From contig UQJT01000015.1 of assembly GCA_900541395.1 (NCBI GenBank), positions 1 to 50,932 of the forward strand: a stretch of DNA of 50,932 bases, read 5' to 3'. This document shows, in pieces, positions 25,387 to 34,165 of this stretch. Below the pieces are notes generated by a model. That model was not told the origin of the DNA and ran no database searches. It worked only from the letters and a program-made list of their open reading frames with translations. The first letter of the stretch is position 1, and each line of letters begins with the position of its first letter. Origin of the DNA: an uncultured Desulfovibrio sp. (lineage in GTDB: Bacteria; Desulfobacterota; Desulfovibrionia; Desulfovibrionales; Desulfovibrionaceae). Made by a program: the position numbers and the translations under genes.

Positions 25387-26412
25387 ATGCTGGTAACAAT
25401 CTGGTTCCTTCTCTGGACCCTGCTGTGGGCCGTCTACTTCATTCTGGACGGCTTCGACCTCGGTTCGGGCACGTTGATGCCCTTCCTGGCCCGAAACGAC
25501 ACGGAAAAACGCTACATCTACAATGCCTCGGGGCCGTTCTGGGACGGCAACGAAGTGTGGTTGATCACCGCCGGGGGCGTAACCTTTGCCGCCTTTCCCC
25601 TGGCCTACGCCACCATGTTCAGCGCCCTGTACGCCCCGCTGCTCATCCTGCTTTTCGCCCTTATCTTCCGGGCGGCGGCCTTCGAGTTCCGCAACAAGGT
25701 GCAGTCCGACGGCTGGCGGCGACTCTGGGATATATGCCTGGTTCTGGGCAACTTTCTGCCCGCGTTGCTGCTGGGCGTGGCCTTCGCCAACCTGTTCCGG
25801 GGCATTCCCATCGACGCCGACGGCGTATATCACGGCTCCATCCTTACCCTGCTCAATCCTTACGGGCTGGCGGGCGGCGTGCTGTTTGTGCTGATGTTCG
25901 CCTTCCACGGCGCGCTGTGGCTGGAACTGCGGACCGTAGACGAGCTGCGCGAACGAGCCCGCAAAGCGGCCTTCATCATCTGGCCTCTGCTTTTGTCCAT
26001 GACGTTGCTGTTCATCGTCCTTACGGCGGTATACACCAATACCTTCGCCACATTCCGCAGTCATCCGGTCATGTACGTGGCGCTGGTGCTGGCCGTGGCG
26101 GGCCTCGTCGCCGCTCGGCTGACCCTGGGCAACGGGGCCATGCTGGCGGCCTGGCTGTGCAGCGCTCTGTTCATCCTGGGCGCAACCTTCTTCGGCGTGC
26201 TCGGCATGTACCCGAACCTGATCATTTCCAGCCTCGACCCGGCCTATAGCGTGACTCTGGCCAACGGAGCTTCCAGCCCGCTGACTCTCCAGATCATGCT
26301 TGGTGTGGCTCTGGTGGCCGTACCCGTGGTTATCCTGTACCAACTGTGGGTATATGTGGCCTTCGCGCGCCGTCTCACCCCCGAAGAACTGGGATCGGAT
26401 CACGCCTACTGA
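25387..26412 (+). CDS. cydB: Cytochrome bd oxidase subunit II
   Basis: A 341-residue membrane subunit that pairs with CydA. The N terminus WFLLWTLLWAVYFILDGFD and the following GNEVW segment are conserved in the family. About nine hydrophobic helices are visible. It starts three bases after the cydA stop and ends at a strong terminator. No cydX or cydDC genes are seen in the window. Confidence 0.95.
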   Translation: MLVTIWFLLWTLLWAVYFILDGFDLGSGTLMPFLARNDTEKRYIYNASGPFWDGNEVWLITAGGVTFAAFPLAYATMFSALYAPLLILLFALIFRAAAFEFRNKVQSDGWRRLWDICLVLGNFLPALLLGVAFANLFRGIPIDADGVYHGSILTLLNPYGLAGGVLFVLMFAFHGALWLELRTVDELRERARKAAFIIWPLLLSMTLLFIVLTAVYTNTFATFRSHPVMYVALVLAVAGLVAARLTLGNGAMLAAWLCSALFILGATFFGVLGMYPNLIISSLDPAYSVTLANGASSPLTLQIMLGVALVAVPVVILYQLWVYVAFARRLTPEELGSDHAY

Positions 26413-26439
26413 GCCCGATTCCGGCATATATCCCATAAT

Positions 26440-26475
26440 GCAAAGGGCCGCCTTCATCCGAAGGCGGCCCTTTGC
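26440..26475 (+). terminator. Terminator after cydAB
   Basis: A perfect 14-bp stem (26441-26454 with 26461-26474) with a 6-base loop. The right arm ends in TTTG, so the T tract is weak but the stem is strong. Confidence 0.75.
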
Positions 26476-26664
26476 GCTTTCCCTCGCGGCATATTGTCAA
26501 CGCTTACGGCAGCTTCATCATTGTTCCTCGCGCGGCTAACGTCCTAGAATATTTTGTCGTTGAAAATACCTGTCCCCACCAGGCCTTATGTTCGGGCCCG
26601 AGGGGTTCACGCCTGAAGCCGGAGCGTTACGCCGCAAGAGCAGTTCGACTTGGGCTTCGGCATA

Positions 26665-26701
26665 AGCGGCTGTAGCCTCGCTATGCTTGCCGACAGCCGC
26701 T
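26665..26701. repeat. Inverted repeat forming a stem-loop
   Basis: AGCGGCTGT at 26665-26673 pairs with ACAGCCGCT at 26693-26701, followed by five A. It is an isolated structured element in a gene-free gap, with function unknown. Confidence 0.45.
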
Positions 26702-26883
26702 AAAAATGCGGCGGCGCCAGAGGAAGGACGGCGCGGCGCCCTCGGCCGTCAGCGCGAAGCGCTCCACGGATAAGGAGAGCGGAAGTCTCGCCTTGTTCGG
26801 CTCCGCGGAGCATTTCAATGGCGAAATGCCCTAACCTGAAAAAACAGACGCCCTCGCCCGGCGAGAGCGCAAGGAGCAGACCC

Positions 26884-27861
26884 ATGAGCCTTTTTCACAA
26901 AGACAAACCGTTCCTCACCCCGGACACCCAGGCCTTCATTGATGAACTGGCCCGACGAAAGACGCCCGCCGTCAACGATCTGTCCCCCCAGGACGCCCGC
27001 AAACTGTTGTCTCAGGCCCAGGCCAATCCCAAAAAACTGATGCCCGCCGAGATCAAGGACCTGGACCTGAAAGTGGGGCCCACCGGCACGGTGTCCACCC
27101 GCTTTGTCCGACCCGAATCGGCCAAGGGGAAACAGCCCGTTATTCTCTACATCCACGGCGGCGGATGGGTCATGGGCGACAAGCACACCCATGAACGCCT
27201 GATCCGCGAACTGGCTCAGGGCGCACAGGCGGCCGTGGTGTTTCCGGACTACACGCCTTCGCCCGAGGCACAGTTCCCCGTCCCCCTGGACCAGATCGAC
27301 GCCGTGTTCACCCACGTTATGGACAACGCTGCCCAGTACGACTTGGACCCCACCCGCGTCGCCTTCGCCGGCGACAGCGTGGGCGGCAACATGGCGGCGG
27401 CCATGACTTTGCGAGTCATGGACCGCAAAGGCCCCAAGCCCTGCTTCCAACTTTTGCTCTATCCGGTGACCGACGCCGCTTTCGACACCGACAGTTACAA
27501 AGAGTTCAGCGACGGTCCCTGGCTGACCCGCGACGCCATGAAATGGTTTTGGGATCAGTACGCTCCGGACGAAGACAAGCGCAAGGACTTCATGGCCTCG
27601 CCTCTGAGGGCCGCCACGGAACGCCTGAAGGGCCTGCCCCCCACCCTGATTATCACCGACGAAAACGACGTGCTGCGCGATGAGGGCGAGGCTTATGCCC
27701 GCAAGCTCATGCAGGCGGGTGTACCCACTGCCTGCGCACGCTATCTGGGCGCCTGTCATGACTTTCTGATGCTCGACGCCCTGGCCGACACGGCCCCGGC
27801 CCGGGCCGCTCTGCGTCAGTGCTGCAACGAACTGCGGCTGCACTTGCATGGCGCGGACTAG
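26884..27861 (+). CDS. Alpha/beta-hydrolase, hormone-sensitive-lipase type esterase
   Basis: A 325-residue carboxylesterase of the HSL family. The oxyanion-hole motif HGGGW is at residues 91-95. The nucleophile is Ser165 in GDSVGG (GDSAGG in most relatives), and the triad is likely completed by Asp262 and His292. There is no signal peptide, so it is probably cytoplasmic. The N-terminal 60 residues form the usual helical cap. AAGGAG lies eight bases before ATG 26884. The substrate, likely a short-chain or acetylated ester, cannot be told. A perfect hairpin follows its stop. Confidence 0.88.
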   Translation: MSLFHKDKPFLTPDTQAFIDELARRKTPAVNDLSPQDARKLLSQAQANPKKLMPAEIKDLDLKVGPTGTVSTRFVRPESAKGKQPVILYIHGGGWVMGDKHTHERLIRELAQGAQAAVVFPDYTPSPEAQFPVPLDQIDAVFTHVMDNAAQYDLDPTRVAFAGDSVGGNMAAAMTLRVMDRKGPKPCFQLLLYPVTDAAFDTDSYKEFSDGPWLTRDAMKWFWDQYAPDEDKRKDFMASPLRAATERLKGLPPTLIITDENDVLRDEGEAYARKLMQAGVPTACARYLGACHDFLMLDALADTAPARAALRQCCNELRLHLHGAD

Positions 27862-27885
27862 GCGCGCCCGGGCGCGGCGACGAAC

Positions 27886-27907
27886 AGGGCCGGGGTTCCC
27901 CGGCCCT
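27886..27907. terminator. Strong hairpin after the esterase gene
   Basis: A perfect 10-bp GC-rich stem (27886-27895 with 27898-27907) with a 2-base loop and no T tract. It is followed six bases later by the GC-rich repeat. Confidence 0.5.
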
Positions 27908-27913
27908 CGGGCC

Positions 27914-27975
27914 GACGGCGCACTCCGCTTCGCGGCGTTTACGTCGCCGACGGCGACAGGAGCCGCCGGGCGGGG
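27914..27975 (+). repeat. GC-rich 3'-end repeat, copy 1
   Basis: A roughly 62-base segment sharing most positions with 34085-34147, about six differences in the first 44 bases. It lies between the stop codon of the dipeptidase homologue (28031) and a strong hairpin (27886-27907), the same order as copy 2 after ygiW. Confidence 0.6.
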
Positions 27976-28030
27976 ATGCGCGACGGCACGACGCGCAAGG
28001 GAAGGGCAGACAGGAAAAATGCGGCGCAGT

Positions 28031-28993
28031 TCAACGCCATACCTCACTCATGAGACGCAACGCGTTGCCCGAACAAATTTTATCCATCTCGGCGGAGCCG
28101 ACATGACGTTCCAGCGCGTCCGCCAGCCGTGGCAGTCCCGCGTAATCCTCGAATTCCAGAGTACCCGGAACTCCGTCGAAGTCCGATCCCAGGGCCAGGG
28201 CCTCCACGCCCGCCTTATCGCGGATATGCAGGGCGTGGCGCACCACATCGTCGATGGTGGTATGGAGGCTGCCCTCGCGTAGAAAACGCGGGCAGAAATT
28301 GACCCCCACCACGCCGCCTTTGTCGCCCAGGATGCGCAACTGCGCGTCGGTCAGACAGCGGGTGTGCCCGCTGAGGGAACGGGCGCAGGAATGCGATGCC
28401 ACAAAAGGCGCGGAGGACACGCGCGCCACATCCGCAAAACCGCCGTCCGACAGATGCGAAACATCCACGATCATGCCCAGTTCGTTCATGCGCCGCACCA
28501 CTTCCACGCCGAAGGGCTTGAGCCCCCGCCTCATCCGTTCCGGCTCGGCCGCATGGGGCCAGGCCAGTTCGTTTTCATGATTCCAGGTCAGGGTCATGAG
28601 GCGCACGCCGTCCGCATACAGCTCGTCCACCCGTTCCAGGCGGCCTTCAAGAGCCGCCGCGTCTTCCACGGACAACACGGCCGAAATGCGGCCCGCCGCC
28701 GTGTTGGCCCGGATATCGTCCATGTCGGCGGCCGGGGCAACGGCGTCCGCGTTGGCCGCCATCTCTCGCTGCCATACCGCCCGATACCGCTCGTAAAAAG
28801 CATGAGGCTCCAGAAAACCGCCCGGCCTCTCCGAAGCTTCCCGACCGGTGGGGATGAAAAGGGCGAAAAACTGGACCCAGGCCCCGCCCCGCTTCAGTTT
28901 GTCCAAATTGATATGCCCCTGCGATGTGCGCAGAATATCGTCGTCATCCCGTGTCAGTGTGTCGCAATGCAGATCGACGAAACGCATGCCCAT
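28031..28993 (-). CDS. Membrane-dipeptidase (M19, renal dipeptidase) family protein
   Basis: A 320-residue metallopeptidase homologue of the amidohydrolase-like fold. Metal ligands are visible: His9 and Asp11 in VDLHCDT, a Glu in VLSVEDAAAL, and histidines in VDVSHLSD and ASHSCARS. A conserved Asp is in LGSDFDG. Members cleave dipeptides, often with D-residues. No signal peptide is present, so it is cytoplasmic. In-frame ATGs occur at 29002, 28993 and 28987; GGAG is ten bases before 28993 but only one before 29002, so 28993 is preferred. It is convergent with the esterase gene. Confidence 0.9.
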   Translation of the reverse strand: MGMRFVDLHCDTLTRDDDDILRTSQGHINLDKLKRGGAWVQFFALFIPTGREASERPGGFLEPHAFYERYRAVWQREMAANADAVAPAADMDDIRANTAAGRISAVLSVEDAAALEGRLERVDELYADGVRLMTLTWNHENELAWPHAAEPERMRRGLKPFGVEVVRRMNELGMIVDVSHLSDGGFADVARVSSAPFVASHSCARSLSGHTRCLTDAQLRILGDKGGVVGVNFCPRFLREGSLHTTIDDVVRHALHIRDKAGVEALALGSDFDGVPGTLEFEDYAGLPRLADALERHVGSAEMDKICSGNALRLMSEVWR

Positions 28994-29172
28994 GCGAACC
29001 ATACTCCGAATTTTCTAAAATACGTTATTGCAGCCTACGCCTGTCCGGACGACACGCAGGCTCATCTCCGCCGGGACTGGGAAAAAGCTCTTGAGGGGCT
29101 GTCGAAAGCCCGCCAAGGCGGCCGCGCTTCCAGTCGGGCGAAGGCAGGCTTCGATCACGACAGGCGGAAACA

Positions 29173-29203
29173 AGCCGGAACAAACCAAGAGTTTGTTCCG
29201 GCT
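29173..29203 (-). terminator. Hairpin after the chemoreceptor gene
   Basis: A perfect 12-bp stem (29173-29184 with 29192-29203) with a 7-base loop. It lies 47 bases past the chemoreceptor stop and reads toward a short T-rich tail. Confidence 0.65.
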
Positions 29204-29249
29204 CTGCAGGTTAAAGCGCAATTTCAACCGCGCCTCGCGGCCCCGATGC

Positions 29250-31289
29250 TCAAGCGTTTTTCATGCCCTCGATGAGCTCGCTCAGGTTGCGCGCCTGGTC
29301 CACCAGGCTTTCCACAGCGCGGGACGCCTGATTCATGGCCTCGCTGGTCTCGGCCGAAACGGCGTTGACGTCCTCCAACGCTTGCCGGATATGCTCGCTG
29401 GCCGAAGTCTGTTCCTCGCTGGCCGTGGCAATGGCCCGCACCTGTCCGGCCGCGCCGTCCACCATGTTCACGATTTCGGTCAGCGCCGTTCCGGAAGTCC
29501 GGGCCTTGGCGGCGGCGGATTCGATGGAACCCACGGCCGCATCCACGCTGGCGGTGTTGCGATCGGTGGCGGCCTGTATATCGCGCACGGCATGGGCCAC
29601 ATTGTCCGTGGCCTGAGCGGTTTTTTCCGCCAGTTTACGCACTTCGTCGGCCACCACGGCGAAACCGCGTCCGGCCTCGCCCGCCCGCGCCGCTTCAATG
29701 GCGGCGTTCAGCGCCAGCAGATTGGTCTGATCGGCAATATCGGTGATCACGCCCAGAATGCGGCTGATGGCCTGCGTCTGTTCGCCCATAGCGTGCATGT
29801 CGTCCTTGAGTTCCAGGGATTGAGCCTGTACGCGCTGCATTTCAGTCATCACCTCGCGCACCAGTTGCTCGCCGTCCACGGCCTTCTGCCGGGCCGTGGC
29901 CGACATATCAGCGGCCGAAGCCGCGCTGCGGGCGACGTCCTCCACCGAATCGGCCATGCCCTGCATGGCTTCGGCTATTTCCTGCAGACTGGAACTCTGA
30001 TGCCGGGCTCCTTCCTCCGAATGCAGAATGTGCCCCGACAACTCTTCCGAGGCGGCGGACACTACGCCGGTCACCTCGTCGAGACGCCGGGCCGCTTCCA
30101 TCATTCCCTCGCGGCGCGAACGCTCGGCCGCGTGGCGGCTTTCCTCAGCTTCGGCCACGGCCTGATTGGCGCGCGCCGATTGTTCATGCGCCTCACGAGC
30201 CCGGTCTTCGCTGGTGGCGATCATGGTTCGCAGATTGCCCACCATGCGCCGCAGAGCGTCGGCCAGCGTGCCCAATTCATCCCTTGACTGCAGGGTCAGT
30301 TGCTCGTCCAGATTGCCTCGGGCCACGGTTTCCGCAAAGTGCACCGTGCGGCCGAGGCGTCGGGTCACGCCGCGTACCACCAGCAGAATAACCAGACAGA
30401 AAAGCACCACGGAAACGCCGCTGCCGATCAGCATGGTCCGCATGATGTCGGACATCGAGGCGTACACTTCATCATCCCGCACCTTGACGATCAAAGTCCA
30501 GTTGGTGCGCGGATCGGTACGGAACACGGCGGTCCAGTCTATATTGCTCCAGGTGTAGGACAGGCTGCCGTCCCGTTGCGCCACCATCTTGGGCGTCAAA
30601 TCCGTGGGCTTGACCGGTGCCATGACCTGGTTTTTATCAGGATGGGACATGATTTCACCCACCCCGGTGGCCACAAAGGCAATGCCCTGCTCGCCGATAC
30701 GCACGGGCGCCACGTATTCGTCAGCCAATTTCTGGAAATTGACCATGCCGAGCACCACACCCGCGGGCGTGCCGTTGATGAGGATGGGCGCTCCCATGGG
30801 AACCAGAGCCGTGTGGTCCGGGCCGGCCTCGGCCGGTCCCACCACGGGTTCGGAAGCGTCCAGCACGGTGCGGAAAAAGGGTTTATCGGCCAGAGAACTG
30901 CCCAGGGCGTCGGGCACAGTGGAAGCTATCACCTGCCCCGAGGCGTCGGTCAGATATACGGCCGCGAATATGCCGTCCCGCACAAAAGGCCGGTTGCGCA
31001 GGGAAAGATGCACCTGCTCGCGATTGGTTTCCAAATCAAAGCCCGGCTGTGTCAGCATACGGACAACCGGCGTGATGGACCCCATGTTGGCGAGATCGCG
31101 GGTCAGACTGTCCACCATGCCGTTCAGGCCGATGCTGACGCCCCGCAGTTCAGCGTCCAAAGTCTGCCCCACCGATACACGCAACGCCTGATTCACGCTG
31201 CGCGATACGCCCCAGGTCATGGCGGACAGGATAAATATAAACAGCACAATGATCGGAAGAAGGATTTTCCCTTGCAAATTCAGCCTCAT
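29250..31289 (-). CDS. Methyl-accepting chemotaxis protein with periplasmic Cache-type sensor
   Basis: A 679-residue inner-membrane chemoreceptor. An N-terminal helix (about 8-30) leads to a periplasmic dCache-like domain (about 35-275) with [13 protein letters not shown] and [14 protein letters not shown] segments. A second membrane helix follows (about 285-310), then HAMP (about 310-365) and a long signalling coiled coil. The hairpin tip carries the conserved [19 protein letters not shown] and [13 protein letters not shown] stretches. Its ligand is unknown. The ATG at 31289 has AGGGGG upstream; an in-frame start at 31316 is possible. No che genes are adjacent, so it is an orphan receptor feeding the flagellar system. 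Confidence 0.93.
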   Translation of the reverse strand: MRLNLQGKILLPIIVLFIFILSAMTWGVSRSVNQALRVSVGQTLDAELRGVSIGLNGMVDSLTRDLANMGSITPVVRMLTQPGFDLETNREQVHLSLRNRPFVRDGIFAAVYLTDASGQVIASTVPDALGSSLADKPFFRTVLDASEPVVGPAEAGPDHTALVPMGAPILINGTPAGVVLGMVNFQKLADEYVAPVRIGEQGIAFVATGVGEIMSHPDKNQVMAPVKPTDLTPKMVAQRDGSLSYTWSNIDWTAVFRTDPRTNWTLIVKVRDDEVYASMSDIMRTMLIGSGVSVVLFCLVILLVVRGVTRRLGRTVHFAETVARGNLDEQLTLQSRDELGTLADALRRMVGNLRTMIATSEDRAREAHEQSARANQAVAEAEESRHAAERSRREGMMEAARRLDEVTGVVSAASEELSGHILHSEEGARHQSSSLQEIAEAMQGMADSVEDVARSAASAADMSATARQKAVDGEQLVREVMTEMQRVQAQSLELKDDMHAMGEQTQAISRILGVITDIADQTNLLALNAAIEAARAGEAGRGFAVVADEVRKLAEKTAQATDNVAHAVRDIQAATDRNTASVDAAVGSIESAAAKARTSGTALTEIVNMVDGAAGQVRAIATASEEQTSASEHIRQALEDVNAVSAETSEAMNQASRAVESLVDQARNLSELIEGMKNA

Positions 31290-31537
31290 CCCGTTTCCCC
31301 CTGCTAAAAACAGCATTAAAATAGGGTAAAGACTCCAGTCTTCACCACCATAGTTCCCATATCATTTTATAGTATTAGTTCTTGTTTTCCGACAAATTTT
31401 TTATCCTGTCAAGAATGCGGCCGGACGAATTCTCCAACTTGAATTCAAACATTCTTTTTTCAGTCGAATTCGTCTCTCCGCCGAAGGGCGGTCTGCGAAG
31501 CAACGACAGGCGCAGCGCCGTGGCGCAGTCGGGTTGC
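31290..31537. other. Upstream region of the chemoreceptor gene
   Basis: The first 150 bases are AT-rich and probably hold the chemoreceptor promoter on the minus strand. No confident -35/-10 pair was fixed and no intact gene was seen. Confidence 0.4.
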
Positions 31538-31748
31538 ATGATGCCGGTTCTGCCCCCGGAAGAAGCGGAAAAATCAAACGCGTGGCTGTGGAGGGCCGAC
31601 GGGGGACTACCGTGTACCCTACCATGCGAACAACGCGGTCGCCAATCCGCCCGAAGTCTACAGCCTGCGTGGCGACTTTCAGGGGGACTGTGAACGCTGT
31701 ATCGTGGGGCGCGCAGTGTGGCTCCGGGCGGACATCAGTGAAAAATAA
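31538..31748 (+). pseudogene. Short frameshifted gene remnant of unknown family
   Basis: From ATG 31538 the frame reads 21-22 plausible codons (through NAWLWRADG). It then becomes poor after a run of five G at 31601-31605. Removing one G joins it to a second coherent frame (DYRVPYHANNAV, then DFQGDCERCIVGRAVW) that ends at TAA 31748, giving about 69 residues. Both halves have natural amino-acid composition, unlike the other frames. I do not recognise the family. The N-terminal part of a longer gene may be missing. It lies just before tRNA-Ser. Confidence 0.4.
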
Positions 31749-31846
31749 CCGCATTGCGCGGCGCGCACGAAGCTCGGCTCGTCACGGTGTTTTCCTCGAA
31801 AGCATCCGGCGGGTGCGCCGACCGGGAAAAGGGAATAACTTTTAAA

Positions 31847-31875
31847 TTGAATATTCCCCACGGATACAGTACGAC
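31847..31875 (+). promoter_or_regulatory. Possible promoter of tRNA-Ser
   Basis: TTGAAT (31847-31852), a 17-base spacer and TACGAC (31870-31875) lie 31 bases before tRNA-Ser. The spacing is right but the -10 element is weak. Confidence 0.35.
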
Positions 31876-31906
31876 TCAAAAGTCGCCGACACGCACGGCG
31901 CACCGC

Positions 31907-31996
31907 GGAGGGATGGCAGAGCGGCTGATCGCGGTGGTCTTGAAAACCATTTAGGGTTTACGCCCTACGGGGGTTCAAATCCCTCTCCCTCCGCCA
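31907..31996 (+). tRNA. tRNA-Ser (TGA)
   Basis: A 90-nt class II tRNA. Acceptor GGAGGGA pairs with TCCCTCC, the anticodon loop CTTGAAA carries TGA, and the long variable arm TAGGGTTTACGCCCTA is typical of Ser. CCA is encoded at 31994-31996. Confidence 0.95.
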
Positions 31997-32006
31997 AACA
32001 AGAATT

Positions 32007-33341
32007 TCAGAATCGGCACCGAAAGCGGACGTAAAACACATTGCCGCCGTCGGGACCGGGACGATAATTCACCGCCCAGCCCAGATGTTCACAGGCCCGG
32101 CGCACCAGGGCAAGCCCCAGTCCGCTGCCGGGCGTGCCGTTGCCGCCGCGTACGCCGCGCTCGAACAGACGTTCGCGCAAATTTTCGGTTATGGGCGGAC
32201 CGCCGTCCTCCACAATCAATCCCTCGGCGTCCAACCTCAGCACCACTCCCCCCGTCTCGGCGTAGCGCAGGGCGTTGTCCAGCAGATTTCGCACCACCAG
32301 ACCGGCCAGTCCGGCATGTCCCCGCACGACGATGCCGGGAGCCGCATCGATTTCAAAGGCGAGCCCCCGCCGAGCGAAGGCTTGCTCCACGGCATTCGCC
32401 TGCGCGCAAACCAAAGCGGTCATATCCAGCGGTCCCCTTTCCAGTTGCTCCGGACGCCGGGCCAGCAGAAGCAGCGTATTGACGGTTTCGCTCATGGAGT
32501 CCACCGTACGCGTCATGCGGGCCAAAATGGACGCGTCCGGCCCGCTTTCCATAGATCGGCCGGCCTCCAAAATTTCCAAGCCGCCCCGCAATACGGTAAG
32601 CGGCGTGCGCAATTCATGGCTGACATCCCCGGTAAACAACTGCTCACGGACCAGAAAGGCGCGCAGTTCCCCTTCCCGCTCGGCAAAGGCGCGGGTCAAC
32701 AGACCAACTTCATCCCGACGGTCAAGCAACTCCGGCGTATCACCCGGATTTTCCCCGTCCCTGATTCGCCGGGCCAGGGTCAGCAAGGGGCCGGATATAC
32801 GTCGACCCAACGTCAGACCGAACACGACCGCCGCCAACAATCCTCCCGCCGCGCATAACAGGAAAGCCTGGAGCAGGACTTCCTCGAGATCGTCAAAATC
32901 ATCGATTTTGCCCACCAGAACATATTCCCTCCCCTGCTTGGAACGCCAGGACAATGCATAACGCTCGCTTTCCAAGCGGGTCAGGCGGGGTTTGCCGCGC
33001 TCCGGGGCGGGAATATATTTGGTGGGGCCCGCTCCATCCCGATAAATCTTGATATCCATGTCGTCGGCAAGCTGCGCCAATACGGCAGCCGCCGCCTCGT
33101 CGCCGTCCCGGTCGACTTCGGCCACAAGTTCCAGCACGGGTTCGAGATGCCAGCGTACGAGGTAGACGCTGAGAGCGTGATAGGCCCCCCAGGCCAGGAC
33201 ACCGAATACCAGACTCTCCAGAAGAGCCAACGCGAGGAAGGCGCCCGCCATGCGTCGCCGCAGCGAACCGGAAAAAAAAACGGTCGCCCATGTGATCGGG
33301 CGCCTCGGCCGAGACCGCCGCTCAGTCACGGTACGCCTCAT
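32007..33341 (-). CDS. Sensor histidine kinase (QseC/PmrB-like)
   Basis: A 444-residue membrane sensor. Two membrane helices (about 31-55 and 155-178) flank a periplasmic domain of about 100 residues rich in acidic and aromatic positions. HAMP follows (about 178-230), and the phosphoacceptor His242 lies in the H-box SHELRTPL. The ATPase domain shows the N-box NLLDNALRYAE near 355 and a G-box GTPGSGLGLALV near 410. Its start overlaps the end of the response-regulator gene by 20 bases, so the two are coupled. The signal is unknown; the resemblance to QseC rests on layout and the neighbouring ygiW gene. Confidence 0.92.
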   Translation of the reverse strand: MRRTVTERRSRPRRPITWATVFFSGSLRRRMAGAFLALALLESLVFGVLAWGAYHALSVYLVRWHLEPVLELVAEVDRDGDEAAAAVLAQLADDMDIKIYRDGAGPTKYIPAPERGKPRLTRLESERYALSWRSKQGREYVLVGKIDDFDDLEEVLLQAFLLCAAGGLLAAVVFGLTLGRRISGPLLTLARRIRDGENPGDTPELLDRRDEVGLLTRAFAEREGELRAFLVREQLFTGDVSHELRTPLTVLRGGLEILEAGRSMESGPDASILARMTRTVDSMSETVNTLLLLARRPEQLERGPLDMTALVCAQANAVEQAFARRGLAFEIDAAPGIVVRGHAGLAGLVVRNLLDNALRYAETGGVVLRLDAEGLIVEDGGPPITENLRERLFERGVRGGNGTPGSGLGLALVRRACEHLGWAVNYRPGPDGGNVFYVRFRCRF

Positions 33342-34023
33342 CCGGAAGCGTCAAGCCGTAACCGACGTGAGGCACGGTGCGCAACAGGGGAACAGCGAAA
33401 GGCTTGTCCAGAACTCGGCGCAGTTCGTGGATATGCGTACGCAACGCGTCGCTGTCGGGCGGAGAATCTCCCCATACGGCCCGCTCCAGAGCCTCGCGCG
33501 GAACGACGCGGGGCGCAGCGCGCAACAGTTCGCCCAATAAAATAAAGCCGGTAGGGCTGAGACGCAGAGGACGGCCGTCACGACTGGCCGTATGCGCGGC
33601 TTCGTCCAGCTCTACGCCGCCCAGCCGCACAACGCCCCCGCCCTGTCCGCCGCGCGCCCGTCGCACCAGGGCCCGCAGGCGGGCGTCCACCTCTTTCAGG
33701 GAAAAGGGCTTGACCACGTAGTCGTCCGCTCCGCAGTCCAGACCGCTTACCTTATCGGCCACGGTATCCCGCGCGGTGAGCATGAGTACGGGCGTGGCGT
33801 CGCCGTACTCGTCGCGCAGGCGGCGGCATACGGTCAGGCCGTCCAGCCCGGGCAGCATAACATCGAGCAGGATGACGTCAAAACTTCCGGACCTGGCCCG
33901 CTCCAGTCCGGTTCGGCCGTTGTAGGCGCAATCCAGCTCGTACCCCAGCGGTTCAAGAAAGGCATACAGATTGGCCACGATATCCGGATTGTCCTCAATA
34001 ATAAGCGCCCGTATGCCTTCCAC
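33322..34023 (-). CDS. OmpR/PhoB-family response regulator
   Basis: A 233-residue two-domain regulator. The receiver (1-120) has the acidic pocket Glu10-Asp11, the phosphorylation site Asp54 in ILLDVMLPG, and the conserved Lys in VVKPF near 104. The C-terminal winged helix (about 135-230) carries LSPTGFILLGELLRA and RTHIHELRRVLD. The start is GTG 34023, with AAGGAGGG four bases upstream; no ATG fits. It is coupled to the kinase gene downstream and lies behind ygiW across a terminator. Confidence 0.93.
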   Translation of the reverse strand: MEGIRALIIEDNPDIVANLYAFLEPLGYELDCAYNGRTGLERARSGSFDVILLDVMLPGLDGLTVCRRLRDEYGDATPVLMLTARDTVADKVSGLDCGADDYVVKPFSLKEVDARLRALVRRARGGQGGGVVRLGGVELDEAAHTASRDGRPLRLSPTGFILLGELLRAAPRVVPREALERAVWGDSPPDSDALRTHIHELRRVLDKPFAVPLLRTVPHVGYGLTLPDEAYRD

Positions 34024-34048
34024 GCTTCCCTCCTTGCACCCCCGGGCT

Positions 34049-34079
34049 AAAAAAACGGGAGGAACTCGCGTACCTCCCG
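34049..34079 (-). terminator. Rho-independent terminator between ygiW and the response-regulator gene
   Basis: On the minus strand a 7-bp stem (34079-34073 with 34062-34056) is followed by seven T (34055-34049). It should stop most transcripts from ygiW before the regulator gene. Confidence 0.85.
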
Positions 34080-34084
34080 AAACT

Positions 34085-34147
34085 GACGGCAAACTCCGCT
34101 TTGCGGCGTTTGCGCCGCCGACGGCGGCGAAGCCGCCGCCGGCGGGG
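34085..34147 (+). repeat. GC-rich 3'-end repeat, copy 2
   Basis: A second copy of the roughly 62-base repeat at 27914. It lies between the ygiW stop (34166) and the terminator at 34049-34079, with a five-base gap to the hairpin (six in copy 1). Confidence 0.6.
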
Positions 34148-34165
34148 TTGAAACGCTTTTCAATG

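Larger units (their letters stand above)
26413..26883. other. Gene-free region between cydB and the esterase gene
   Basis: Beyond the cydB terminator, no gene with a plausible start was found. The region holds a 9-bp stem with a 19-base loop (26665-26701) and GGCGCC-rich stretches. Open frames here have no ribosome site or family resemblance. Confidence 0.5.

Noticed and set aside
24037..26457. 806-codon minus-strand open frame opposite cydAB
   Set aside because: It is a shadow of cydA and cydB, with a composition typical of antisense GC-rich frames.
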